DNA from: Sclerotinia nivalis
Lineage: Eukaryota > Ascomycota > Leotiomycetes > Helotiales > Sclerotiniaceae
Direction: 5' to 3'
Assembly (NCBI GenBank): GCA_029531795.1
Contig: JAPEIS010000006.1
Coordinates: 1,612,001 to 1,676,000 of the forward strand
DNA: 64,000 nt
Part shown: positions 10,282 to 21,068 of the stretch, piece after piece
Position numbering within the stretch: position 1 is the stretch's first letter
Layout: every line of letters begins with the position of its first letter
The notes under the pieces: generated by a model
The model's input: only the letters and a program-made list of their open reading frames with translations
Told to the model about the DNA's origin: nothing
Databases searched by the model: none
Translations under genes and position numbers: made by a program

Positions 10282-11968
10282 AATGAATAGTAGGCAAGCA
10301 AGTGCTTCGAGGCTTTGGATTTTAAGAATGCAGAGGCAGATTTATAAGCGTTGAACAAAAATCAATTTTTGAATAAGGGGTAGTTTAGTTGCGTCAGCAA
10401 TTGTAAAGAATTTTGTGGACAGCGTTAGAGGCAAAGGTGGTGTTCAATAGCTGGCAGCTAGAGATGTTTGTGCTTTGGTATCGTAGTGGAGTCTTGGAAA
10501 GAGGCTGATGGTTGAGTATGATGATAATGTGTATGGTGGCGACGGTGTAGTTGATGGAGGGTTTAAGGTGCAAAGATCAAGGATTTTTGCAGTTTAATAG
10601 AAGTCGAGAGTGAAAGGCGTATGATAGTAGAGTGTCTCGAGTATGTAAAAGTTGTCTCGAACCTGCAAGATATGGACTTGTAATAGGTATTGCTGTAGAT
10701 GTAGAACGAAAGGAAAAAGAAAGTAGAGCAGAGGGGGGAATCACATCTCTTTTAAGCACACTTCGAGGCATGAATTCAACCATATTTTCGAGGCCAAAGA
10801 ACAACTATTCATGATTATTGCGAGTATGATGGTATGAATATGCTCTAAAACAGGTGTTTCTGACTGTTGATGGAGAGAATGAGCAGAAATTGATCCTACA
10901 ATAAGGATTAATGGCTGTAAATAGAGATGACGAGTACATTTTGACTCCAAGATAGAGAATTATGACTAGAATTATAAAAAATGGCCTGCAAGAATGAATA
11001 CCAACTGACTCTAAAATGATAATCAGTGACTGTAGATAGATGAAATGAATAGACACTGACTCCGAACTACGGAATTATGATTGTGGTTAGAAAGGATGAC
11101 CTGAGAAACATGAAATTACATGTGTAATTGGCGAAAAGCACTTTGAAATGACTCCAAAATCGAGGTTTATAATTGCCCAAAAAGCGAATATCATTAAACT
11201 GATGACATCTGTGAACATCACGAATCATCCTGAATACCTTCGAAATATGAATTATTTGAGAAAAAAGTGAGTAGTATTTGTAATATCAAGAAACAAAACT
11301 ATATTGACTCTTAACTGAGAATTTGTGACTACACAGGAAGTAAATATCACAAGAAGAACACCAAGCCAGCTCGAACTTGATGACTTGTGACTATCATAAG
11401 GAGCAGAGTCTTAAAAATAGTTACAGATTGGCTCCAAAAAGAACCTATGGCTGACACTATAAGTATCACTCATATAAACAATGTGTTGACTCCTAAGTAA
11501 TGAATCAAGTCACACCAACCTACTCAACAAATCAGGCGAGTCAAACTAACCCATCAAAATGCCATCACATACATCACAGCAACAAGTGTTTGCTTTCTCT
11601 TTTCCATTCACCCACAAATCCTCCCTCCTTCTAGACACAAATCCAATCCAATCCAAAAACATCGAGAACACAAGAAACAAAAGAGAAAAAGAGAAAAAGA
11701 AAAGAAGATATCCACCCCTAAAGCGATTTGTTTACCCCAGCACTATCAATCATCCATTTACCCCATAAAACCATCATAAAGAAAATAAGAAACACACTCA
11801 ACCCGGTATTGAATATGCAGTGTTGAGGAATCGAGAATTCTCTGACCGTGCGAGTATTTGAGGGCGGAATGCCAGGTGTGCAATAATTTCGACCATCGGT
11901 GGTGGGTTGAGAGCGACTGAAGTCAAAGTGGAAGCCAGCGTTCATTCCTTGAACTCCTCTTTGTACAA
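10282..11968. other. Long spacer upstream of gene B, related to the spacer upstream of gene C
   Basis: 1.7 kb with no credible gene. The first half resembles the region upstream of gene C (13109-13430): both have a purine-rich run, then ctcttttaagcacat, then a TTCGAGG/TTGAGG stretch and a TATTCATG box (10700-10812 versus 13275-13395). The second half carries a degenerate short repeat listed separately. Confidence 0.55.
10942..11520. repeat. Degenerate tandem repeat (TGACTC-containing, about 50-90 bp period)
   Basis: Recurrent units begin with TGACTC or a near match at 10942, 11006, 11057, 11149, 11305, about 11366, 11429 and 11487. Most are followed by an A-rich gap, then a GAATTATGACTAT-like stretch and often an AAAG/AAGG run. 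Spacing is mostly 51-92 bp (one gap of 156). Copies are diverged, so this is an old array. The same motif recurs upstream of gene C (about 13540 and 13726). TGACTC resembles the Gcn4/CPC1 core but mostly lacks the final A. Confidence 0.5.
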
Positions 11969-13108
11969 TTAAAGGTCTCGAAAACCGGTGTAGTGATAAC
12001 CCTGAGATGGATTCTGTCCCCAGGGATCGGGTGGTGAATGAAAAGAACGAGATGTACCGTCTCCCCCGGAATTGGATTGTGAAAGAATATGAGGTGGGTC
12101 AAAATCCCCAAAATTGGACGTGTGAGTAGAAGCGCTCGGGTATTGGTTAGATGAATTAAGTGGAGCCCCTCCTCCGGAATCAAATTGTGAAGGAAACTGA
12201 TGTGAATTAAACTCCCCAGAATTGGAGTAGTAAGTGGAGGGGTTAGAGTATTGATTAGACGAATGAAGTGGAACCCCTCCCCCGGAATTGGATTGCGGAA
12301 TGGAATGACCATACGGGCCAAATAAATCAGATTCCATGGAATTTTGCGGCAAAAGATTGTATTGAGATGGATCAGATAGAGTAGATGGATTCCAAGATGG
12401 ATTCAAATCCCCATAAATTTCGGATGGGAACCCGTAAGCGCCAGAATACGAGAGGCTTTGGTGTTCGAAGCCGGGTTGATCAAGACCCGCCTTATGAAAA
12501 GTGCCTTGGTATGAGTTCGGATCAATCATGTGGTCACGCACAGGTACTTCCAACTCCCACGAAGTATCTCTTTGCGTTAGAGCGGTTTCCTGTACCGTAC
12601 TCCGAGCTGCTGGCATTTCCAGTTCCGGAAAATATCCTTTCCATCTCCAGAGAGAGTTCCGCCACTCTGAAGTATCGTTCTTGGCATCAGGCACAAGAGC
12701 TATGGTTGCTTCGAGAACAGCGCGGAGACCAAATTGACCGAACTCTCCTGGTAAGATGTGGTCCGGAAGGACTGTTTCCGCTCTTTTTAGGGTCTTTGCA
12801 GGCCTTTTCCAATCACCTTGACAGTATCCCAGATGATTTCTAAGCGCAAGGCTGGAGATTGTTCTCTTAGACTCAAAGGGTACAATCTCGTTCAAGGCAT
12901 TCATGAAATTTGCAACGACCACAAATACGTCCTGATCAAAAAACCACGCGCCGTTAACGCTATTTCTGCATCTTTTAGAATTTTGTTTGATCTTCCTATT
13001 GTTTTCTTCTGGATTTTGTCGTATTTGTTGCATTTCATATTGATACACGCCCCCGGCAAGCCATACGCATAAAAGATCAGCCTCAGGGCTCCAACGCGTG
13101 TTTGCCAT
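11969..13108 (-). CDS. Orphan protein, cluster member C (same N-terminal signature, repeat-containing Gly/Ser/Asn tail)
   Basis: Uninterrupted frame of 379 residues with an ATG at 13108; function unknown. The N-terminal region (about 1-165) begins MANTRWSPEADLLCVWLAGG, contains VFVVVANFMNALNEIVPFES and a ALRNHLGYCQGDW stretch, and ends in an aromatic segment (WRNSLWRWKGYFPELEMP). The W-x3-EA-x4-VWL and NFMNA motifs are shared with member B. The C-terminal half is low complexity. Within it a unit of about 36 residues is repeated: SNSGGGVPLHSSNQYSNPST, then FDSGGGAPLNSSNQYPSAST, then a decayed third copy. The tail pattern is like that of member A but the sequence is different. Probable lineage-specific tandem paralog; no catalytic motif is seen. 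Confidence 0.6.
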   Translation of the reverse strand: MANTRWSPEADLLCVWLAGGVYQYEMQQIRQNPEENNRKIKQNSKRCRNSVNGAWFFDQDVFVVVANFMNALNEIVPFESKRTISSLALRNHLGYCQGDWKRPAKTLKRAETVLPDHILPGEFGQFGLRAVLEATIALVPDAKNDTSEWRNSLWRWKGYFPELEMPAARSTVQETALTQRDTSWELEVPVRDHMIDPNSYQGTFHKAGLDQPGFEHQSLSYSGAYGFPSEIYGDLNPSWNPSTLSDPSQYNLLPQNSMESDLFGPYGHSIPQSNSGGGVPLHSSNQYSNPSTYYSNSGEFNSHQFPSQFDSGGGAPLNSSNQYPSASTHTSNFGDFDPPHILSQSNSGGDGTSRSFHSPPDPWGQNPSQGYHYTGFRDL

Positions 13109-13837
13109 GATCAACAATCTGCCAGTGTCTTTCTTATTTCGGCGTGATTGCGAGAAGAGATATCGAGATGTAAAGCGTTATTAAAGTTATTGAAAGCGTT
13201 ATCGAAATCGAGATGGAGATGTCGTATCTAAGGTATCGAATGTCAAATATCGTAGAAAATGTCTTCGTAAAACATAAGTTAGAAAGGAAAGGAAAAGAAA
13301 AGAAAGCCGAGCGGGAACTTCAAACTCTTTTAAGCACATTTTCGCAGGTTATAATGATTCAAAAAGAATATCATTTTTGAGGTCCTATTCATGGTTGCTG
13401 CCGAAATGTAGATGAGTGTATGTTAACTTACTCATGATATATGTGAATTTACTTCAATATGAGCATTTATGAACTCAAAAAAGTGTAAATGATATGAGAA
13501 ATAACAGTTACGGTATGAATAGATGGATTTCCTCAGAATTGACTCCAGAATTGAGGATCATGACTATCCGAAAAAGCACATAACAACTATCAGATCTGGA
13601 TGAACCGTATGAAGAATCAGGATCTCTCAAAAAAGCCTCCAAAATATACTATCATAACTGTTGAAGAAGCATATGGCTTACAAAATAATCAGGATAATGT
13701 ATATGAATAACCAAATCCCTCAAAAGTGACTTCAAATCAAGGGACAATGACTATCTCCCAAAAGCCGTCCGTCTGCAAAATATCTATCTGCACGACGCAT
13801 GCAAACGAAGCATGCTATGAATCGCCTTTACAGGAGA

Positions 13838-14420
13838 ACCACCATATCTCATACAAAATTATAAGAATTAACGAATGACCCATATCTAGCATCGCGGCTT
13901 CAAAAAAGGAAAAGAACCCCCCCTGCACCACCCTCTCTTTCGAAAACACGACACAAATAACTAAAAAGCATTTCTTCTCTTTATATCCTACAAAATCTGG
14001 TATTGTAAATATTATCAATGAAATCATTATATCTTATGAAAACCATCACAACCAATGAACGATCCATATATAACCTTACACAATATCGTATTTCCAAAAA
14101 AATGAAAAAGCATCTCCCCCTCCACCCCCAACTTCGAAAACACAATACAAATAATTAAAAAGCATTATAAATCCAAATCTACCCTCTATATCCTGCAAGG
14201 TCTAATATTATAATTACTCCTTGCAAAACCACCATACTCATATAAAACTCATATGACCAACGAAAGACCTACACACAATATCGTATTTCCAAAAAAATGA
14301 AAAAGCATCTCCCCCTCCACCCCCAACTCCAAAAACATAATACAAATAACTAAAAAGCATCATGAGTCCGTATCTCCTTTTTATATCTTGTAAGGTCTAA
14401 TATCATGAGTGTTCCCAGCC
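13838..14420. repeat. Tandem direct repeat, about 195-bp unit, roughly three copies
   Basis: CACAATATCGTATTTCC followed by an A-run, AAGCATCTCCCCCTCCA, ACACAATACAAATAA and AAAAAGCAT recurs at 14079 and 14274, exactly 195 bp apart. A more diverged copy starts near 13884 (same order, with CGAAAACACGACACAAATAA). The stretch CCACCATA/CCATCACA with AACGAA/AACGAT precedes each copy. The last unit ends near 14420. Confidence 0.75.
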
Positions 14421-14769
14421 AAAAAAAGCCCAAATCACTCATAGAACACAAGAACTCAGAGATACATAACAGTTCCAGAAGAATACTATATAACTCCAGA
14501 GATATATAACAACTTCAGAAATGTACAACAATTTCAGAAATACACATCAATTTCAGAAATACACCCCCAACACTCAAAACTCAACACTATTACAATATGC
14601 ACCATCCACTCCAAACTATATCCCCTCTCCCCCCTTCCCACCTCCTCTCCCCATCCGCGTCCCCTCTTCCCTCCGCATCTCCACCCCTTCCTCCCAAACA
14701 ACAATCACGCAATCACGCAACCTCACTCCCCCAAAAAAGGAACTGGGAACCAAAAATCTCTCCACTATC

Positions 14770-14930
14770 TATATCTCCATTTATATCCCCATCCATATCC
14801 CCATCCATATCCCCATCCATATCTCCATTTATATCCCCATCCATATCCCCATCTATATCCCCATCCATATCCCCATCTATATCCCTATCTACATTTCCAT
14901 TTACATTTACATTTGCATTTTGCAATTATG
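14770..14930. repeat. 12-bp minisatellite (ATATCCCCATCC)
   Basis: About ten consecutive variants of ATATCCCCATCC, ATATCTCCATTT and ACATTTCCATTT, decaying to the right. The 12-bp period leaves open frames on both strands that are compositional artefacts. Confidence 0.8.
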
Positions 14931-15786
14931 CTATTTAGCTGTGTACTATTTAGCCGTATGCTACTTAGCCGTGTGTATTGTATTGTGCTACTTAGCCAGA
15001 TCTACTATTTACTCAAAATATCAAAATATCAAAAAAAACAATACTCCTTTCCTAAACCCTAAGCCCTCGTTTACAGCTTTTCCATAAATGTAAATGCATT
15101 GTCTCCATACTCCGAATCTATACGGATTCCAAAATCTTGCACCTCGAAGACCAGAAATAAAGTTCATTGCGTGACATATCCCGCTCGCTAAGAAGCAACC
15201 ACAAAAACTTTATATCAAGTTCCTACTTATATCATCTCACTCAAACCCACATCGCAAGCCTCAATCAGAAGTGACCATGAAATGATAAAAATCGATCCAT
15301 AAACTACATCTAGGTACCGTATTTTCGCTATCTCACCATCCATCCATCCATGCACCTAATCTACCCTACCCTCCAATTCTTCTATCTTACTTTGTACGTG
15401 TACGAGTACTCCAGGCGTGGCGATTCCACATACCCAATTTCCATCTCCATAAATTCTTCCACCACAATCAACAATTAAGAAGTTAAAGGCACTTTCTTCC
15501 TTCAAACAAATAACCTACTCCCCCAAAAGAAACCAGAAAATAGAAGACCCTGATCAATTTGATTAACCCTGAACTACCATGGTATTTTTTACTTCTTAAA
15601 CTTGACCCCAGCTTTATGAATGGCCTTCCTCCTGACCCCTGGATTAGACGCGCAAAGAAACGAAAGGAAAAAAATTTGTTTGTATGTGCAATGAAGTAAA
15701 GAACGTTATCGTCCGAAATGTGGGCGATGAGTGTGGTTGTATGTACTGTCGCTAGGAAGACCGCTCAAACAAAGAAAGGGAAACCT

Positions 15787-17311
15787 TTAATAACGACCAT
15801 TAACACTAACAGAACTAATATCGGCTCTCTTCATGGGTGGAGGAGGAGCTGGTTTCTTGGTTCTGCTAGGAGGTGGAGGTGGTGCCCTTCTTGAATTTGC
15901 TGCCGCTATACTAGCCGATCGACTTCCCCTACTACCATGACTGGTAGCTGGACTAACAGACCGCGCACCGTATGATCTATCTGGACTATTACTATTAAGA
16001 GTCGAATCATCAGATGGATCATTGAACACATCCCCGGAGGTAATACTGGTACGAGCAGTTGGGCGAAGATTTACGCGTAAAGAACCAGCGTCTGATGCAG
16101 AGGGGATTGAATTTAGACGATTTGAAGTTTGAGGTTCGCGGTAATGAGTCGTCGGGCCCTGGAATGTGGAAGATCGGCCAATCGATGGACGTTGTGGGGA
16201 AGTTGGAGGGGAATATTCCTCCATTCTGCCAAGTCCAGATGTTGACGCCACTCGGGTTGTGTTGACACGAGGAGTACTGGATCGGATAGATGGGCGTGGA
16301 GCCTCTAGCTCTGAGGCAGGCTCTTCGTACGTGGAATATCTCTCACTGTATGAATGAGCTGTGTTTGAACGAGGTCGTCCTTCGGGGCGTCTAGGCTGAC
16401 GTGGTTGCTGTACCGCCGATCCGCGTCTAATATCATGTCAGCTCAGGTATTATCGCGTATATCAACAATAACTTACGCAGCAGGCCATTCCCTCTTCAAT
16501 TTCAAAAGCTCTTCACGGCAACGGTCATAATATTCAAGCTCGGCCTCTAAAAATGCCCCTAAATCTTGAACACTATCCGCCTCTGCCTCTTTGATATCTT
16601 GCATTCGTCTGAAAACGTCCTCACTGGATTCTTCATATTTTGCCTTTTGTGATCTAAGTTCTTCCTCGACCCTAAAATCTTCCCTCTTCGCCTTTTGCAT
16701 CTTGGAAAGGGAGGCATCGTAAGCTAATCGTCTTTGTTCGAGCTTCTTTCTGGCAGACTTCACATATTAGCTATCACCCATTGAGACCGCCGCAAGTTGT
16801 ACAAACCTGATATTCCTTCATCTGAGCTAAAGATCTCTCCAAAGACTCCAACCATGTGGAAGTGGCTTCCACAACATATGTATCCTGTTGTCGCGAAATT
16901 CTTTCATTTGTTCTACCCATAGCTGTGATTCTATTAGCTATTTTCTCGATACCATCGAAAACTACCTACCAATAAGACAGTTTCCAAATTCGGATTCCGG
17001 TTCAAAATCTTCTCCATGATGTATCATGGTCTGCCCCATAAACGCGCCTGGTAACATCTTTTCTTTGTCATCTCCTTCATTTCGTTTCGAGAGCGATTTA
17101 ACATAAACAGTCATGGACTTTTGTAACTTTTCCATTCCTGGCAGATGTTAGTATAACTCACAGATGAATCTTTGGCAGACGTACCCTCATGTCTCAATTG
17201 CATTTCTGTCTCCAAAGACTTGAATTCATCAGAAACTTCAGTCTTGGACTCCTGGCCCATCTTCTCTCCAGCCCATTGCTTGACTCTGCCAAACTTTTTG
17301 CCGACGTTCAT
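15787..17311 (-). CDS. Endophilin-like BAR-domain protein with proline-rich C-terminus
   Basis: Predicted membrane-curving BAR adaptor in endocytosis or Golgi/endosome trafficking. Five exons (17311-17185, 17137-16970, 16922-16807, 16757-16477, 16426-15787) give 443 residues. The N-terminus MNVGKKFGRVKQWAGEKMG is the amphipathic start typical of fungal endophilin-type BAR proteins. A long helical BAR region follows (about 30-230), including KLQKSMTVYVKSLSKRNEGD, LPGAFMGQTMIHHGEDF, MGRTNERISRQQDTYV and KLEQRRLAYDASLSKMQKAK. The charged coiled coil ends at EAELEYYDRCREELLKLKRE. The C-terminal 210 residues are Ser/Arg/Pro-rich and disordered, ending with APPPPPSRTKKPAPPPPMKR, a probable SH3-ligand segment. 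There is no SH3 domain of its own. The exon 4 acceptor is AAG. Confidence 0.88.
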
Positions 17312-20300
17312 CTTGGCGGTTTATTTCAAGGAGTGGTGAATTGTTTCTTAGGGTTATTCGTAGATGTTGTTGCAGTAGGTAGATTGCCCGGGATCAAAGG
17401 GAGGTTCTTGAGTATTTTCAATTGTTGATGTTTTGACAACAAAGAAAGTTTATCCCAAGCAACCAATTTGTTATAGTTATCCAAGTATAAGCTAGAGGTT
17501 TCTCGATGTTCTCTGGTGGTAGTAGAACAGAGGCGGTGGTGGAATTTAGGAAAAGATGTAGAAAGTGTCTTGACCGAATCAAATAACGAAATCGGAACTG
17601 GAAGGCGAATTGAAGGTTGGATTGCGTAAAGTTAATTCTCTAAACTCTGAACGGTTCAAAAAGGGTAAAATCCTGGGGAGAAGAATGAAACCCTTATTGG
17701 TTGATTTGCGGGTGGAGAGATATCTGAGAGCAACTTTCCCAGATCCTTGTTTCTTAGATGTGTTGTTATCAATGTCGGAGGATAGCTTGGGTGAAGAGGT
17801 TGGGAAGAGTGGGGAGATGCAGTACTACAGTAGGTACCGTATATGTACTGTATATGCAGTATCAAAACCGGGATACTTAGTTGAACTCTTCCAGGAAGGT
17901 GGTCGAATGATTGTGTAGGAGTTGAACGGGATAAGCTTTATGAATGGTCGAACTATTGCACTGATAGGAAAAGAGTGTGTTTGGTGACTGGTTGTCGGGA
18001 TCCTTAGCAAGTAAGCCTTCAACGTTCTGGAACCAAAAGAATGTTGGTTGCTTGATTGTTGTTGTGATCAAATGGATGAATTGATATGATAATGAGTGAG
18101 AAGAAATGATAAAATTGATCTCTCCTTCAATACAAAATCGAAAATGGTAGGAGGCACGGGACACTCAATTGAAGAGTCGGAGTAGCCAGAGGAAGGTATT
18201 AAGCAATGGATTGATTGATTAATTGATTAATTTATTCTTAATTGAATGATTGGATCGGTTGTATTGTCTTTATTTCCTATTCATGGGAAGAACTGATGAG
18301 ATGATATTGGGCATGCGAATTATGAAAAGCTTGTTTGTTTATTGAGGATGGGAAGGTTAGAGAGAGATTAGAGAATAGAGGGAAATGAATGAACGAAATG
18401 AAATATGAAGACGGGGATTATCATAAGAAGATGGATGGAACAGACACAAAAAGTTGGGAGAATAGGAGAATAGGAGAATATGAGAATATGAGAATACCTA
18501 CCGTCTACTCCATACAAATTCAACAACCAACGATAGTCTTTCGAGGCCAATGAATTCCCTTCTATCGACCGATTTTCAAGCCACATCTCGTGTCGGCCAT
18601 TTTTTGATGCGTCTTTAGTTGACCTATCAATTTCAATGATTGCGTGCCCCTGAAACCTTAATTGACATCTAGATTATAATTTAGCTCATGTCGGAAGCAC
18701 TAAAATATGCTGTCCGACGCTCTATAAATTAGTTCCTTATCACTAGAAGTATTCGCCAATCGTTCTAAAGATCTTCTACTCGAGTACGAGGCACCCGACT
18801 TGCATCTGCTATGCTTGTTTCCCCTTGAAGATTAACTCGAAAGATCATTATTTTTCCATGAAACGGACAATTCTTTTACTACTCCGCAGATACGGAATGT
18901 ACGGAATATGAAGAACAATCACGAATATCATGCGTACCTTCTCGTATTATTCAAGTAAGATCAATTTTTGGGTTTTGCTTAACACATTATAAAAATTCGG
19001 TAAAAATTTATACTCACCTCTAATCACACCATGAAAATCCATTCCCAGGCTCACCGTCACCGTCGCCAGACTCACCACCCAAACTCGGTCTATTCCCCTC
19101 CTGAAAGCGTTACGCGGAAAGGGGCGCAGTAATATACGGTCTAACCTCAAACCACAGGCCAAACGCTCAAAACCTGTCTATCAATCTGGACTCTACACGC
19201 GCTCGTCCATCCACACCGAATTCCACAAAAGTTTCGTGTTTGATATAAGCCTGAAAGACTAAATATACCAATTATCACCCACCAGAACTAATATTATTGA
19301 ATCAGGACATGATACATATCATTCTTAATCGGTCCATCTGAACTTGACACCTCTCATGTGAAACGACCTACCTCCAGTTAGACATTATCCAGATATTTAT
19401 AGTAAGCCGATCTTGATTAACATACCCTAAAAATCTAATATCAATCTTTTCCCTCACGAGTCACAAGCTACTTCGTACTCCAGTCTCGCACAAACAACTT
19501 CGAAAGTCCTCCCATTGCCAAATCCAATCAATGGCCCAAATCAACCATCCCAACCACCCCAACCATCCCAACCACCCCAACCATCCATACATCTCTACCA
19601 TATCACAAATCCAGATCCGCGGGGAGACGTTTCATCTTCCACCAAATTCTCCACCTTAAACCCTCCAAACCAAACATTAGCAACCGGAGATCGAAATTCT
19701 AGACCCCACCATCATTAATTTCGAGGTTTGAGATTCTAAGGGATGTGTCTGCGGGTCGTAATATCGATAACATTACGCGATTCCTAATGAAAAAAGAGGC
19801 TTTCGTATTCTTAACCATCAATGGAAAAAAAAAGGGGTAACCTACTCCAGTACCTATTTTTGTACGGGCACCAGCGGATGGACTTGTACAGCATTATCCA
19901 CGATCTCGAATCCAAATTCCAACAAAAACCCAAACCCCAAAACAAGCATTTCAAATCTGCTGATCCCAATACTCTAAAACATATCATCCAACCTACTAAC
20001 TAACACTCACGAACTAAACAACACAACTAACCACCAACATCATCAAATCTACTCTAAACATTATCCCAAACATTATTCCACTCTGTACCCATTCATCACA
20101 ACTCTCACAACCCTAATGATCTTCCTTTCTCATAAAACATGATCGATCCATCCATCGGCCCTTAACCTATACATCCCAGAATTCAGACTCAATCTCAAAC
20201 CTCAAGATTTGCTTGCTTGTCTGTCTATCAATGCCGTGAATTTTGGGGGCTGTGTGTTCGAAAAAAAATCGAGACCTAGACCTAAAATCGCAGTTAAGTA

Positions 20301-20707
20301 AGTACCAATGATGATTATTTATTTGGATAGTGATGGGATGTAAATGTTGGGTGTTGTGTACTGCGTGTGGTGTAGGCATGGTTTCGTGATTGGGTTTTTG
20401 AACGGTTGGAGGGGCTTTCCATTTCCATCCATAAAATGATGACTTCAGTCATATACCGGTACATCTCCTTTCCATGTCCATAAAAATTCCAAACATCGAA
20501 AAACAACATATCCTCTCAACCAGTCAAACAGCCAAATCAATATCCTCTTCGTGGTTGCGCATGATGATCGAAGGGAGCTGAAGCCCTTTTAATTCCCTTC
20601 GTCCATCACCACCAATAGCGTGTGCACCATCAAACACCAAAAACCACAAAACGCGGGCTATAATCCCTTAAAAAAGGAAAGAGAATCAAAAAATACAAAA
20701 TAACAAA
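17312..20707. other. Gene-poor spacer with simple repeats
   Basis: 3.4 kb upstream of the BAR gene. Open frames are under about 105 codons with no recognisable family. Short GAGAATAG/GAGAATAT repeats occur near 18455-18500 and a CCAACCAyCC minisatellite at 19541-19590. Nothing else is supported. Confidence 0.45.
19541..19590. repeat. Short minisatellite (CAACCATCC / CAACCACCC alternation)
   Basis: Alternating CCAACCATCC and CCAACCACCC units, about five copies of a 10-bp motif. Confidence 0.7.
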
Positions 20708-20819
20708 TGTCCTCGGTGAGACTCGAACTCACGACCTTTGGATGGCTAAAGTGGATTGTTAACAACCACCTCATATAGAAATATGAGACCAACGCTCTAA
20801 CCAACTGAGCCACGAAGAC
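20708..20819 (-). tRNA. Elongator tRNA-Met (CAT) with an intron
   Basis: The cloverleaf reads on the minus strand. Acceptor GTCTTCG (20819-20813) pairs with CGAGGAC (20715-20709), with A as discriminator. The D arm is GCTC/GAGC with loop AGTTGGTTA. The anticodon stem-loop is TTGGT-CTCATA...A-TCCAA, including the T31/T39 mismatch typical of eukaryotic elongator Met tRNAs, and the anticodon is CAT. The variable loop is AGGTC and the T arm is GTGAG-TTCGAGT-CTCAC. An intron of about 38 nt lies one base 3' of the anticodon, the standard position. The mature tRNA has A- and B-box promoters (TGGCTCAGTTGG; GTTCGAGTC). A truncated inverted copy lies about 190 bp away. Confidence 0.92.
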
Positions 20820-21010
20820 TTGTCTTTGTTATTGATGAATGTGTGGTGCAATATTTTCAACCAAGTATCTCAGCCTGATTTGAATTTGCTCCGCATATAT
20901 CCGAGATGTGGGGTAGCTCGGGCAGAAATGGAATTGGCATTGAATGTCAAGACACAGTGATCGAAGACACTGGAGCATCTATTCGATAGTTCAACAACAA
21001 CAAAAGAAAA

Positions 21011-21068
21011 GTCTTCGCGTCTCAGTTGGTTAGAGCGTTGGTCTCATATTTCTATATGAGGTGGTTGT
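21011..21068 (+). pseudogene. Truncated copy of the tRNA-Met gene (5' half plus part of the intron)
   Basis: These 58 bases match the 5' acceptor, D arm, anticodon arm and first intron bases of the tRNA at 20708-20819, except for a TGG to CGT change in the A box (GTCTTCGCGTCTCAGTTGG). Similarity stops abruptly after GGTGGTTGT in the intron; the 3' half, T arm and B box are missing. Upstream bases (AACAAAAGAAAA versus AACAAAGACAA) are also similar, so flanking DNA was copied with it. It cannot fold into a tRNA. Confidence 0.8.

Larger units (their letters stand above)
13109..15786. other. Repeat-rich gene-free region
   Basis: 2.7 kb with no convincing gene. From left to right it holds the gene C upstream region, related to that of gene B, with TGACTC-type repeat units at about 13541 and 13726. 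It then holds a 195-bp tandem array (13838-14420), short TTTCAGAAATACAC-like repeats (about 14465-14570), a 12-bp minisatellite (14770-14930) and plain AT-rich sequence up to the 3' end of the BAR gene. A frame of 188 codons over 14521-15087 is a by-product of the minisatellite. Confidence 0.55.

Noticed and set aside
10648..10662. Isolated B-box-like word (GGTTCGAGAC on the minus strand)
   Set aside because: No matching A box, acceptor stem or cloverleaf surrounds it.
13838..14420. CRISPR-like array
   Set aside because: Unit length (195 bp) and lack of short repeats with unique spacers rule it out, and the genome is fungal.
14521..15087. 188-codon open frame with Pro/Ile/Ser repeats
   Set aside because: It is generated by the ATATCCCCATCC minisatellite, is open in more than one frame on both strands, and has no conserved features.
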